From assembly GCA_014773175.1 (NCBI GenBank), contig VXCM01001530.1:1-64000 (forward strand): a stretch of DNA of 64,000 nucleotides. The letters run 5' to 3'. Source of the stretch: Lucifuga dentata. Taxonomy: Eukaryota; Chordata; Actinopteri; Ophidiiformes; Bythitidae. This document shows, in pieces, positions 35,501-46,600 of this stretch (the first letter of the stretch is position 1; every line of letters begins with the position of its first letter). A program made the translations under genes and the position numbers. The notes below the pieces were generated by a model, which worked only from the letters and a program-made list of their open reading frames with translations, was not told the DNA's origin and searched no databases.

Positions 35501-38030
35501 TTATAAATTGAATAATTTTGCAAACAGATTTACAAAGACAACTGGAACAGAGCCAGGCGGATGCCGATCGCCTGCTGCTGCAGCGGAATGAGAAAGATGC
35601 CGACAACAACCGACAGCAGGAGCAGCTGCAGGAGCTGATCGCTGAAAATAACAAGCTGCAGGACCAATATCAGCGTATGTTCCACAACAGAAATACAATG
35701 TCAATTCATCTATAGCAGGAATAGGCAACCGTTTTAATGTCCTGTGCAAGGTCGAGAAATATACTGTCAGCTGTGCTAAGCCTTTTTGGTGTGACTTTAA
35801 TGACTTATGGACCCCACTTCTGGGTGGAGGTGCATGCGTAGCAAGTCAACTGCTCTGCATCTCTGTGGAAGTGAAGTGTGATCCATAATAACACAAATTT
35901 TACCACTGAATCCACATCACAAATTATCTTACACGCACACATACACACACACACACACACACACAGAGACAAACTGTATTTCTGACAATATTCAGATAAT
36001 ATTTCCTCCAAATATTTGAATTTTGCTAAGGCAGCAAATATAATATAATTCAAGGGTCATACTGAATTAGATCTTTGTTTCTGCTAGCCACTGTTTGCTT
36101 GGTTCACGTTTGTAATCCATTGCATATTTTCCAGGTCAGGGTCATCTTGTTCTTCTCCCATAGAAAGATCTTGATTGCACCCAAACACCCCACAAAGTCT
36201 TCCCAAACATTTCCACGTCTTATACAGCAGGGATGGGCAACTTTGATGAGGATAGAAGCCAATAGAATTTCATTTTCACAGTCAAAGGGCCACATATTAA
36301 ACAAAAAATAAGGGTGATTTTCTGGGACATGACACCCTCACCNCCCTCAATTGGTTCAGGCCAGACCCGATCGTATTCTCTCATTAAAAGCTTTGCTACC
36401 ATGGAATGGATTGTAGTAAATACCGCATTACTAATGACTGAGCTACCTCTGCTGAATAATAAGAAAGTAATAACAAAGAAAAACACTTTTTATTATTTTC
36501 ATTTTTAGGGCCGTAGCCGGACCGTGGGCCGCCAGTTACCCATCCCTGTTACACAGCAAAGTTGTCCAAATGAAAACTTTCCATCCCCTTCCAGAAACAG
36601 CAGATTCCTGGTCCTTCCACTTAATAAATCCAAATGTGTTTGTTCAATATGGTTGAAATTGAGAATTAGACCTGCTTTTCTTCTTATCTGACATTATGCA
36701 GCAGTTTTGACAACTGGCTAGTTGAAATTGACTCACGGTTCTGGTAGCACGCATAGGGGAGTTCTACACACACACTCCTGTAAAGACCTTACCTCTGACT
36801 TCAATTATGAATTATGTATTGCNCCACCACACACACACACACACACACACAGGGCAATGCATGTGTGTGGGTGCTTTGTGTCACTGACCTCTGCTCTATT
36901 GTATAAAGTAGAGGAATATCTGTAATTTCTTTTGAGATACTTGATGAAATGTAGAAAACCTGTTCTCTTTTCTGTCTCAATGCTAGTCTTAGAAGATTAC
37001 AAGAACAAACTTGAGGAAAATATACAAGGTAAGTGAGTATTCAGCCATGTGAGCAGAGTATGCTGTTATTTTACCAAACTCTCCTTTCTGACAATATGCA
37101 TTTTTACTGTATTCTTAGATCTTCAAGACAAACTAAACATCGTGGAAAACAGGACTATTCACACTAGTGAGTCAATCAGAAATTCAACTCATGAAGCAGA
37201 TGAAGAAATAGTGAAAATGTTAAATAAGTCTGTGCTCAAAAACAAAGAAATTAAACCAAATAATTTGGATCAATCTAATTATGGAAAACAGGGTTAAAAT
37301 GTGGACTTCTTGGTTAGGTTGAATTAGAAAAAAAAAAAAATCCCTACACTCTCCTCTTTAAGCCACATGAAACACATTGACCTGACAAGACACTTTATAA
37401 ATCAATGGGACACACAACTTTTAGATATCCTGTGTCAATTTCTGTGTAATGTGATGGAACTTTTGTCTGTTTGCAGGAAGGATCACCTTTGATCCAAGCA
37501 CAGCAAATCCGAGAGTAATCTTGTCTGAGGATAACACTGAAATGTCCATTGGCGAGGAAGAGCAAGATGTCCCTCACCATCCAGGTCGGTTTAATGTGGC
37601 TCTAGCTGTGCTTGGCAACACTGGCTTCAACAGCGGCAGACGTTACTGGGAGGTATCTGTAGCTGGGAAGCTGTGCTACAACATCGGGATGGCCAGCGAA
37701 TCTGCAAACAGAGGGAGAGCTGTTCCAATCAGGCCTGTAAACGGTTTCTGGACTATAATCATGACCAAACAAGGTCAATTAAAAGTGTTGGATACAATAC
37801 CTACTACTATTCCAATTCAGACTCAACCTCTAACACTTGGTATTCTGCTGGACTACAAAAAGGGTGAGATCTCCTTCTATGATGCTGGTAAAAGAGCTCA
37901 TATCTACACATTTTTGGGTCAAAGGTTTACAGACAAAATCTATCCATTTGTCAATGGTTGCGTTGAGGATGCTGCGAATCGGACTCCAATTGTTTTACTT
38001 TCTCCTGGATCAGTAGACTGGATACGGTAG
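22491..38030 (+). CDS. Secreted-type long coiled-coil protein with C-terminal PRY-SPRY, 44 coding exons
   Basis: I do not recognise a named gene. My splice reading totals 3,912 bases, 1,303 residues. Exons 1-6: 22491-22566, 22670-22746, 22835-22879, 23020-23044, 23292-23360, 23501-23584. Exons 7-40 are listed in the block entries. Exons 41-44: 35528-35674, 36987-37028, 37119-37166, 37477-38030. The start MAGGSQSLWIYLLLSSVFQV is a classical signal peptide; the upstream ATG at 22475 is in another frame. Residues about 40-1118 are Leu/Glu/Lys-rich heptads, mostly opening with ELQ or ILxI. The last exon encodes PRY (RITFDPSTANPRVILSEDN) and SPRY (GRRYWEVSV, LGILLDYKKGEISFYD). No membrane segment, RING, B-box or Ig domain is seen. 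From exon 4 on all introns are phase 1 and internal exons from exon 5 are multiples of 3. Secretion and ligand recognition by SPRY are inferences. Confidence 0.82.
23682..24361. mobile_element. Second TTAA-flanked MITE family (680 bp) in intron 6
   Basis: TTAA at 23678-23681 and 24362-24365 flank ends AGGGGGCATATTAT and AACATGTCCCAT, an imperfect inverted repeat unlike the AGGACCATACC family. No coding capacity. Confidence 0.6.
25086..25632. mobile_element. TTAA MITE copy F (547 bp), intron 9
   Basis: TTAA at 25082-25085 and 25633-25636; ends AGGACCATACTGG and CATTATGGTCCT. It starts only 5 bases downstream of the exon 9 junction, directly behind the GTAAG donor. Confidence 0.9.
26488..26541. 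repeat. (TG)n microsatellite
   Basis: About 27 TG units in intron 12 of the PRY-SPRY gene. Confidence 0.95.
27236..27746. mobile_element. TTAA MITE copy G (511 bp), intron 15
   Basis: TTAA at 27232-27235; left end AGGACAATACCAG, right end GGTATGGTCC, where the copy is cut off before the final T and TTAA. Confidence 0.85.
29221..29305. mobile_element. TTAA MITE copy H, left end only, intron 21
   Basis: TTAA at 29217-29220, then AGGACCATACCAGTGG and about 85 bases of left terminal repeat before the similarity is lost. Confidence 0.8.
30458..30953. mobile_element. TTAA MITE copy I (496 bp), intron 26
   Basis: Left flank mutated to CTAA (30454-30457), right TTAA at 30954-30957; right end CCACTATGATCCT. 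Its right end stops about 12 bases before exon 27, so the element supplies part of that splice acceptor neighbourhood. Confidence 0.85.
31978..32561. mobile_element. TTAA MITE copy J, eroded, intron 30
   Basis: Left end AGGGCCATCCAGTGG, right end decayed (ACCAGCAGTG); neither TTAA survives. Among the most diverged copies, so probably older. Confidence 0.78.
34705..35293. mobile_element. TTAA MITE copy K (589 bp), intron 39
   Basis: TTAA at 34701-34704 and 35294-35297; ends AGGACCATACCATCC and GGTATGGTCCT. It shares the variant left end with copy M, which suggests a common subfamily. Confidence 0.9.
35943..35964. repeat. (CA)n microsatellite
   Basis: Eleven CA units in intron 41. A similar run lies at about 36829-36851, next to N36823. 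Confidence 0.9.
36228..36548. mobile_element. hAT-type MITE (321 bp), intron 41
   Basis: Terminal inverted repeats CAGGGATGGGCAACT and AGTTACCCATCCCTG, flanked by an 8 bp target duplication TTATACAG / TTACACAG (one mismatch). Inside it are AAAGGGCCACAT and GGGCCGCCAGT, typical of non-autonomous hAT elements. A single N at 36343. Confidence 0.85.
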
Positions 38031-38919
38031 AGAAAATGGTTTTGAAAGTACAAATATTAGCCCTACTTCCTCTCAAGATCTTTAGTCTGCTGTATTCAGT
38101 TGTGCCAAGTATTTCAAAATCATTTATGCTTATCTCATTACGTACTATCACAAACCCTGGAACACTGCTGCTGTGCCTGTCTAATAATGAATGAAGGAGT
38201 GTAAAAATGCAAAATCTGTTTATGTGCAGTTATTTACTGTTACATCTTTCAGACAATAAAGCAACACAACTCTACAATGGTGTGTTTTATTTGTGTATTG
38301 TACAAAAAAAAAAAAGAAATTGATGTTAAATTTATTTTCTCTCCTGTCAATGCCGCTCCAGGTGCTTTAACCATTAGGCACTATATATATATATATACAC
38401 ATATATACATACACAAACACACAACACACACACAAACAAATATAAAAACAGTTAAGTCTTTAAATTTAATCATTGTATAGTAAGATGTTAAACAAGTTCT
38501 CAAGTTTATACTGTTGTATTAAAGGCAGAGCTTCAGCCATGATCAAAAGCATATTTTACAAAAAGCATTATAATCACATAAATTCCCGAAGAAACCAGCT
38601 TTGAGGAAAAACAAAAAACAAAACAAAACAAAAAAAAAAAACAGCCCTTACTCAATGGTCATTTTGAAACTGATTACCTCCATGTCTTTAACTGACAAGT
38701 GTGATCAATAAGAAAAAGAAAAATTTTAATTCCATCTGTGTTGTAACTCCAACGAACATTCTTCTCAAGAAAGAACTCTCATTGTTAATACACACTTTAG
38801 ACACATGGACGTTCCCACCCCATATCCCTTCAAGTTGCTTTTGAACATAATTTCTGTAATCACCTGCTTTTCAGTTGCATACAGAGCAATCAATGGAGTG
38901 CTATTATTCTAATCACTAT
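38031..38919. other. 3'UTRs of convergent PRY-SPRY gene and C14orf119
   Basis: No coding signal. Contains a TATA/CACA-rich low-complexity run (38382-38440) and an A-rich stretch (38609-38641). Confidence 0.6.
38255..38260 (+). terminator. Polyadenylation signal of the PRY-SPRY gene
   Basis: AATAAA 225 bases after the stop codon; the following CAACACAAC and GTGTGTTTTATTTGTG give a suitable downstream GT-rich element. Confidence 0.65.
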
Positions 38920-40000
38920 TCAGTCCTTTCCTGCTGTACCAGCTACACTCCGGTAAAAGTGGGCAACAAAAACAGAGTCCCGTTCTTCCAGAATGTGTAG
39001 GAAATTATTCCTCTCCTCTTCGCTCCACGAGTCAAACCACTGGGTCCACAGGCGCAGCTGGCACTCAAAAATGTTTGGTAGATTGTCTTTAACCTAGACA
39101 TGGGACAACACAGAAAAGCTGTTATAGCCAGGGAAATAATGTAGTTAGTATGAATGTGATTTCTTGTCTATTTAGAAGATTTAGAAAATATTGTTTAAAA
39201 AAAAAAGTGATTTTAGTCTGTTTTGTAGTTTGGGATTATTACGTATAAAACCTCCTGCCCAATGAATGAATGCTGAAATTCACTCCAGCCTCCTAAATCT
39301 CTGCACAGGATAAGGCAGAGAATGAACAGATGAATGGATGGAAGGATGGATGAAGTCTATTTAGCAGTTACATTATTAAACTGATCTTGATTTGTTTAGC
39401 AGTTTGAGCCCTGTCAAGAAAAGAATCACCATTCATCAGACACGTTCTGAACAAGCTTTTAGATATTAAAGAAGAAAGTAATGAATTACTTTCCTTTTGA
39501 GTAATGTATCCTCATTACGTGCTAGTAGTGGGTAGAAACTTTCCAAAACTGCACCAACCAGCCTACTGGATTATCTGAGCATGAAGTACCTGAAGAGTAC
39601 TGAGTGAATCCAGGAGGGTGCACACTTTCCCGGGCACAGCTTTCCCAAGCAGATCCTGCAGGAATCGCTCCCTCTGGGTGGTGTTCCAGCCCTGGAACCA
39701 GCTCAGGACGCACCGCTGCTCCTGGAGAGTAACATAAGAGATGGGTTCCGATTCTGTGCCTGAACCTGCACTCGGAGAAACACAGGACACGTTCTGAAAG
39801 CTGGAAGGGCCTGCTGCTCCACCCTGGGGTACTGATGGAAACTCTTCCGGGCTGGGTGAAGAGTAGACTGATCCCTCTCTCGGACCCCTGAGATTTGAGT
39901 AGTAAGAGCCACACAAACTACCTGTGGCTGTGCTCGGAATGTTGCCAGTGAGCTGCTGCTGTGAGTTTGAAGTATGACTTGCGTGAAAGAACCACGACAT
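38920..40000 (-). CDS. C14orf119: C14orf119 homologue, two coding exons
   Basis: Exon 1 is 40000-39590 and exon 2 is 39093-38920, giving 194 residues. After a Ser/Gly/Pro-rich N-terminus (about 85 residues), the conserved part begins ISYVTLQEQRCVLSWFQGW, continues TTQRERFLQDLLGKAVPGK, and in exon 2 NIFECQLRLWTQWFDSW with the ending AGTAGKD. These are the hallmarks of the C14orf119 family. Its molecular function is not established, so none is given. The ATG at 40000 has A at -3 and was preferred; an in-frame ATG at 40129 would add 43 residues. It is head-to-head with ACIN1, as in human. Confidence 0.88.
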
Positions 40001-40602
40001 TTTGGAAAGGCTGGTGTGTTTGAGGCTGATATCAGAGCAGAGAGGCTTTTCATCCGCTATCCAAACGCGGACATCAGACGCTAGAGGGAATCCTCTGGTT
40101 TGACAATGTAAACATACAGCTTGTATCAAAGCCTAACCTATCTACCGCCAGAGCCAAAATTTAACCCCAGCATCAATGTTTCCCGTTTTTTAACACGAGT
40201 GGCTGTTATAACTCGTCTTCTCTGAGCGACAACCGACGTGTTTTCAGCATGTTTTAAATGCAACGTTATTCGATTTCGAACGCGAAGCTCTAATCTTTCT
40301 AGCGAACATAAAAACTACGGGAAGTAGACGCAGACAAAAAGGTTCTCCAGCATGAGAGCCTGCGCAGGATCAAGCCTGCGCAAATAGTGCGCAGTTCGTT
40401 CTTGACTATCTAAAAATGCTTACAGGAGTAATTAGGATATATCAAATCGATGAATCAACATCGTTAAGATTTGTTTTTCTGAAAGTGAAATAACGAAAAC
40501 ATTTTTTTACTTGATGTTTTTGGATGAAAGGGAAGTTGTCAACGATTACGTCAATGTGGGAAGGCGTTGCTTGTCGCTCTCGCTGGACTAGAGGATCGGA
40601 AA
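40001..40602. promoter_or_regulatory. Shared divergent promoter of C14orf119 and ACIN1
   Basis: The start codons are 602 bases apart in opposite directions. The interval is CpG-containing, lacks an obvious TATA near either start and holds no repeat. Human C14orf119 and ACIN1 are also divergent neighbours, so the arrangement is ancient. Confidence 0.65.
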
Positions 40603-43600
40603 ATGGCGGACCTCGAAGACGTTACGCTGGATGGGAGACCGCTCCAGTCTCTTCGGGTAGCGGATTTAAAAGCTGCTCTAGAAGAGAGAGGACTCTCGAA
40701 AAGCGGCCAGAAAAATGCTCTCATCAAAAGACTCAAAGGGGTGAGTCCTGCTGCGAGCTAACGTTAGTGAAGAGACGGGCTGATTCTCTCGAGGGCCAAC
40801 AACTGACTAACATTATTGCCGAACAGCGTAACAGAGTTAGCTAGGTCGCTGCTCTCTAACCATCTGAAAATGTGTTTATTCGCCTTCTGCTGTGATTGAA
40901 TGGTGTTTTCGTCACGCAGAAACACACCAACCGCAGCAAGGCCGAGAGTTGGGTCAAGTTAGCGGCTAATCTCGAAGTGGTAATGTTGTCCTGTTAGCTG
41001 ATTAGCTCCGTTGGGCTAACGATGTGAGTTGAGCGGTGGCCTTGGCGACTGGTTGGCTTGCTGCTGTGTACGTTAGCGGTGGTTTCTCCCAAAATCTGTC
41101 GGTGTGCACGAGTTTGGCGGAGAGTTTGCGTTACGCGGTTTACATTAGCAGTCAACAACTTCTGTCGATCTCCCAGAATGTCTGCATAATGTAATTTGTC
41201 TAAATAGGCAAATTGTGCTGTGCTAATAATACAAGGATAATTAGTTGTAGCTCAGACATGTGAGACTCTGTGTGTGCTTGTATGATTAGTTTTGTGTACA
41301 ATGAGGCAAACAAGTACGTAACTTTAACTCGGTCATTTAGGTTAGGCCATCCGATCTTTTACCTGCGAAATGTGAACCATTTTAACGTTTGCCCGCTAAA
41401 TTTCTGCATAAAATCAGCAACTGGTGTTTACATTTGCCTTATTTCCTAAAAAAATAAATAAATAAATAAATAACAGTTTTAACGAGAGTGGCAGGTTTAT
41501 GCGCTAACAGCTCAGTTGTGCATAACATGGGCACAACGCTCAAGAGTAAATAAACACTTGTTGCTTCAGTATCTGTAACATTTTGAATTGTTACTTATTG
41601 CTTAATGTGGAAGCTTTGATTAGGCCTGATTCTATCAAATACAATAGAAAAATAGACCTTACCTGTAGTGAGCTCTGAATGGGTACATTAATGATGATAT
41701 TAGGTATGTAGGGTTGCAGCTTCAGATTGTATATTGCAGCAGTACCCTGTTCAGAAAAGAGTCATAAAATTCTAAATGTAATCCACTTAGTTCTGTAACA
41801 GCCATCAATCAGTCAATTAACAGAGACCTAACTGAGGAAAAAAAAGATCATCCATAAATTGTTTAAATACTTTATCTGTCTTCTCATGTGTGAGGATTTA
41901 CTGCTTTTTTTGTTGTCATATCTCTTATTTCAGAAAAAAAAATAAGTATTTAAATATGTCACCTTGGATTTCTGGGATCTTATGACGGGGTTTTGTCACC
42001 ATTTCTTTGACATCTTAAATGGGACACAATCAGTTAATTGAAAAAAGTAATGGATAGATTAATGAGTTATGAAAGAATCATTAGTTGCTGCCCTAAATCC
42101 ACAAAAATATATGGTTTGCTTTTGTGCAAGATGTTTGGAGATTTAGATGTGCTTAAATGTCACTTTCATTCAGTTTCAAGCTGTAAGGTATCAAATGCAA
42201 AATGCAAAGCAGCAAGACTGAATGACGGTTGTTTCTCCCATTGATGTTGCTGATATGACAGAGAATCATAATACTTCACTTTGTGGGGGATGGATATATT
42301 AACAATCAACATGAAAATTTTAACTAAATACAATCAGAATAACTAAACTGTAAAACAGATGCAGGTATTTATTTTCAAAAGTACCAAACCAGCACTTGGT
42401 CCGACAGAATACCTGCCTGTTATTTGGACTGAATGAAAAAGATAAAACCTCTCATCTCAATAACAGGCTCTCATGTTGGAGAACCTGCAGAGGACCTCCA
42501 CTGCTCATATTGGACTGCAGCCAAACTCTCAGGTTGGTCCCTCATAGTTTAATTTACACACATTTCAAAGACTGAAGGCCCTTTATGCAGATAGATCACT
42601 GAATTGTAAAATGACAGAAGGAGAATCAGTTCAATTCTCATAAATCTCTGTCGCATGGTACCGTGGAATTGAACACTTGCAGCCTGTTTTTAACAGTGTT
42701 TTGTGTGTTTAGATTGGTGAGGAAATGAGCCAGAACAGCTTTATCAAGCAGTATCTGGCCAAACAACAGGAGCTCCTGAGGCAGCGTTTGGAGAGAGAGG
42801 CTCGCGAGGCATTTGAAACTGATGGTAAGAGGAAGTTTGAGTCCACTCCTACAAGTGACAGAGATACTATACACATCTCTATTCATAATGGAAAAACTTT
42901 TTTTTTTATGCAGACCAAGATGACCACACAGAAGTCAACAACAGCACCTCACATCCTGCTGCAGCCCAGGTGAGATATATTTTTGTTTTCTGTTTTTTTA
43001 TCTTTCATTGAGAAGTCATGTTTTCTAACCTGCTGCATGCCCTGACACACTGAAAAGAATTTAATCTCATAAGAAAACTTTTGTCAGGACATTATGCATG
43101 GGCTAAAGTGGCACAGTCCCACCACAAACTCAGTCTCAGCTCCCTCTTTGTCCTTATCAGGATGTCACACCACATTTGGCTGACCAGCAGAAGCCACCCG
43201 GCCCCTCTGATGGAGAGGGACTGTCAGGCCCAGTAAATGAGGGAGAGGGTAAAAGGAACCAGGAGGCTAACATGTCAAGTCCTCCTTCAGCCTCTTTATT
43301 ACCTGGTTCTGGCCCAGCGGCCATGCGCTTTGCTGGTGATGACGATGGGCCAGCTGACAGTGACGATGAGGACAGCGAGGATGGTGAGGAAGATGGCGAA
43401 GATGATGACTGGGACAGCAGTGCTCAGAGGAGGCGGCTTGGAGAGCCAACCAGAAGACCTTTGACCAGGGAGCGGTCTGCAGCATCCCATCAACCTCAGC
43501 AGCAACACATCCCTTCTCTCTTGTCTCCTCAACTCCGTCAGCCAACACCCCCTCCCTCCCCTCTTCCAGAGTTATCATTCCCCCTGCCGGATACCCCTAA

Positions 43601-46600
43601 ACAGAGCCCCCCTAGTCCAGATGAAGACCCAGCTAGGCATCGCTCACCTAGTTCATCTAGCTCTGGTTCCTCCAGCAGCGGCAGCCGCAGTAGCAGCCCA
43701 GAGCCGCAGAGGAGTGGACACGCTGAGCGCAAGCCTGGTCCACTTACTCTTCTGGCGCGTAAAATGGCGTCAGAAGGGGCTTTCTCTGGAGCAGGTTGGC
43801 ATGGCGGTGACGGGGAAGGTGATAGACAGGACAACAGTTCCCTCTCAGCTACGTTTCCTGGCAGAGCGCCTCCAGAGGCTGTGGTGTCTGCCATAACTCA
43901 CACAGCCAACACCGCAGGCCATCTGCCATTTACCATGATTCCAGGCACCACCCAGGGTGTCACAGGAGCACCTTCGTCTCTCATTAAAGTACCTGTGAGC
44001 GTGCTCAGGGCCACTGCAATAGAAGACAGGGAGAGAGAGGAGGAGTCTGAGATGGAAAGAGAATATGCCCGTGAGCTGGAAAGAAAAGAGAAGCAGAGAA
44101 AACTGGAGGAAGAACAGGAAAGAGCTCTTGTGCTGGAGAGAGTGGAAAGACAGAGAGCCTTGGAGCGCGAGAGATTTGAGCAAGAGCAGGCCTTAACAAG
44201 AGAGGAAAGGGAAAAGGCTTTGCAGCGGGAGAGGGAACTTTCTCTAGAACGAGAGAGGAAGGAGAGGGAACAGGCTTTGGCTAAAGAGAGAGAAGAGAGG
44301 GAGCAAGCCTTGGCAAGAGAGAGGGCTCTTCAGCTGGAGAGGGAGAAGGAGCTTGAAAGACAGAGAGCTCTGGAGCAAGAAAGAGCTCTGCAGATAGAAA
44401 GGGAAGAGAGGGAGAGGGCTCTGCAACGAGAGAGAGAAGAAAAAGAGAGAGCGATGGAGCTAGAAAGAGCAAAGAGGGAAAGGGAGGAGAGAGAGAGGGT
44501 GCTTGAGCAGGAGAGGTTAGAGAGGGAAAGAGCATTGGAAGCTGAGAGAAAAGAGAAGGAAAGAATTGAAAGAGAAAAGGCACTGGAGCAAGAAAGGTTG
44601 GAAAAGGAAAAGGCACTGGCACAAGAGAGAGAAAGACTGGAGAAGGAAAAAGCTTTGGAGCGAGAGAGAGTAGAGAGAGAGAAAGCTTTGGAGAAAGAGA
44701 GAGAAAGACTAGAGAGAGAGAGAGCTTTGGAGCAAGAGAGAATAGAGAAAGAGAAAGCTTTAGAGCTAGAGAGGATGGAGATGGAGAAGGCTTTAGAGCT
44801 GGAGAGGTTGGAGAGGGAGAAGGCTTTAGAGCAAGAGAGGTTTGAGCTTGAAAGGAAGGAAAATGAAGGACTAGAGAGAGAGAAAGCCTTGGAGCAAGAG
44901 AGGATAGAGAAGGAAAGAGCCTTGCAACAAGAGAGGGAGGAAAAAGAGAGAGCAGAGAGAGAGGCTGCTCTGGAGAGGGAGAGGATAGAGAAGGAAAGAG
45001 CCCTGCAACGAGAGACGGAGGAGAAAGAAAGAGCTGAGAGAGAGGCTGCTCTGGAGCGGGAGAGGATGGAGAGGGAAAGAGCTGAAAAGGAGAGGAAAGA
45101 AATAGCTTTAGTACAAGAAAGGCAGGAGAGGGAGAAAGCTCAGGAGAAAGAGAGACTTGAAAAGGAGAGAGCTTTGGAGCAAGAGAAGAAGGAGAGGGAG
45201 AGAGCTTTGGAGGAAGAGAGGAAAAGGGCTCTTGATCATGAAAAATTGGAGAAGAAGAAAGCCTGGCAGAAAGAAAAGGAGAAACAGGAGAGGGCACTGG
45301 AACAAGAGAAAGAGAGAGCTCGGCTGGCTGAAAAAGAGGAAGTGAGTCACTTTCCTCCCTCCAGGAGTGGCTGCGAGATTGGTCTCACCCCCCCAGCAGA
45401 ACAGAAAGTCCCACTGGCCCAGAGAGACGCACAAGCAGCAGAAACCAGTCAACCAATGTCACCAACAATTCAGACCACACCTCAGTCTTCATTCAAGAAG
45501 TTCCGTTTTTTCAGGGACTCCCTGATCCAGTCCCAGTCCCCTTCCACTTCCTTGGTGATTAAGCGGCCCCGTACCTTCTCTGACAGCCCCCAGCCTCAGG
45601 CTCCCCGCGTCACCTCACCCATCAAAGCTGTTGAGCGAGTGCAGGAAAGACACCAACCCTCCGCTGAACAGGAAGTCCCAAGCCCCCAAAAAGAAAGGGG
45701 CTCAAACCTGATGCCAGAAGACAAAGCTCAAGCAGCTTCAGTGGAGACGGAGCAACATGCTGCTAAGGAGTCAGCCCATAAAGCAAAGGAGGCGGATGAA
45801 GGAAAGCCCGTTTTAAGCCCAGTTGGCGCTGCCCCGCGGAGTGAAGGAGACGCACAGAAGGAGGAAAAACAAGCAAGACGTAAGTCGTCTTCTAACGATT
45901 CCTCCTCTTCAGATTCTGACTCTGGGTCCTCTTCATCTCAGTCCTCTGACTCGTCCACATCTTCACGAGAGACAAGAGAGAAATCTCGCTCCTCTTCTAG
46001 TAGTAGGAGGGTAAGTGGTTTTTATGTGACCAGTGAGAGAGGATACATTAAAATATATTTAAGTCTTTAGTAATCTATGATCTTTTGGTTAATGTTAACT
46101 GTAGCAATGTTCTTCACCTCTCTCCTTTACAGGAAGGAAAGTTTGAGAGAGATCCCTCACCTCAGCACAGGATGGCAGTAGAGGCCGAAGTTGAGGAAGT
46201 AAAGGAAACTCCAAAAGCCATTCTGAGCAAAAGAAGGATGTCTGTTGAGAAGAGTAGTACAACTGCTGATGAAGGCATCAAGGTCAGCTACTAATAAGTC
46301 AACGCAGGACCGTATTCTTTAATGTTTGTGTTCTGGCGAGACCACTATGCATACCCACGTTTTGAAAAATCTAAATTCTTAAAGGACAGTACTGGTGATA
46401 CTGCATGTTTGAGCCCAATATATACAACCCACATACATGTCACATTACTGACAACCATTTCCAAAAAATATAGTAGTGGAGCAGTACATTTCAAAAATAA
46501 AAAATCTTATCTTGCCATTGGTTTCACTTAATTCTAGTATACTAAAAAAAGTCAACTTGTAGAGACTTGAAAGTGTTCGACATAGGTATTCCATCACAGC

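Noticed and set aside
35716..35830. Possible second hAT fragment starting CAGGAATAGGCAACC
   Set aside because: Only the first 15 bases resemble a hAT end; no matching right end or target duplication was found.
40001..40129. 43-residue N-terminal extension of C14orf119
   Set aside because: In-frame ATG at 40129 exists, but the extension has no family resemblance and the ATG at 40000 has the better context. Kept as an alternative.
44281..45297. 338-codon minus-strand reading frame rich in LSPSP
   Set aside because: It is the mirror of the GAG/AAG repeat in ACIN1 exon 5; pyrimidine-only strands rarely contain stop codons. No homology or start context.
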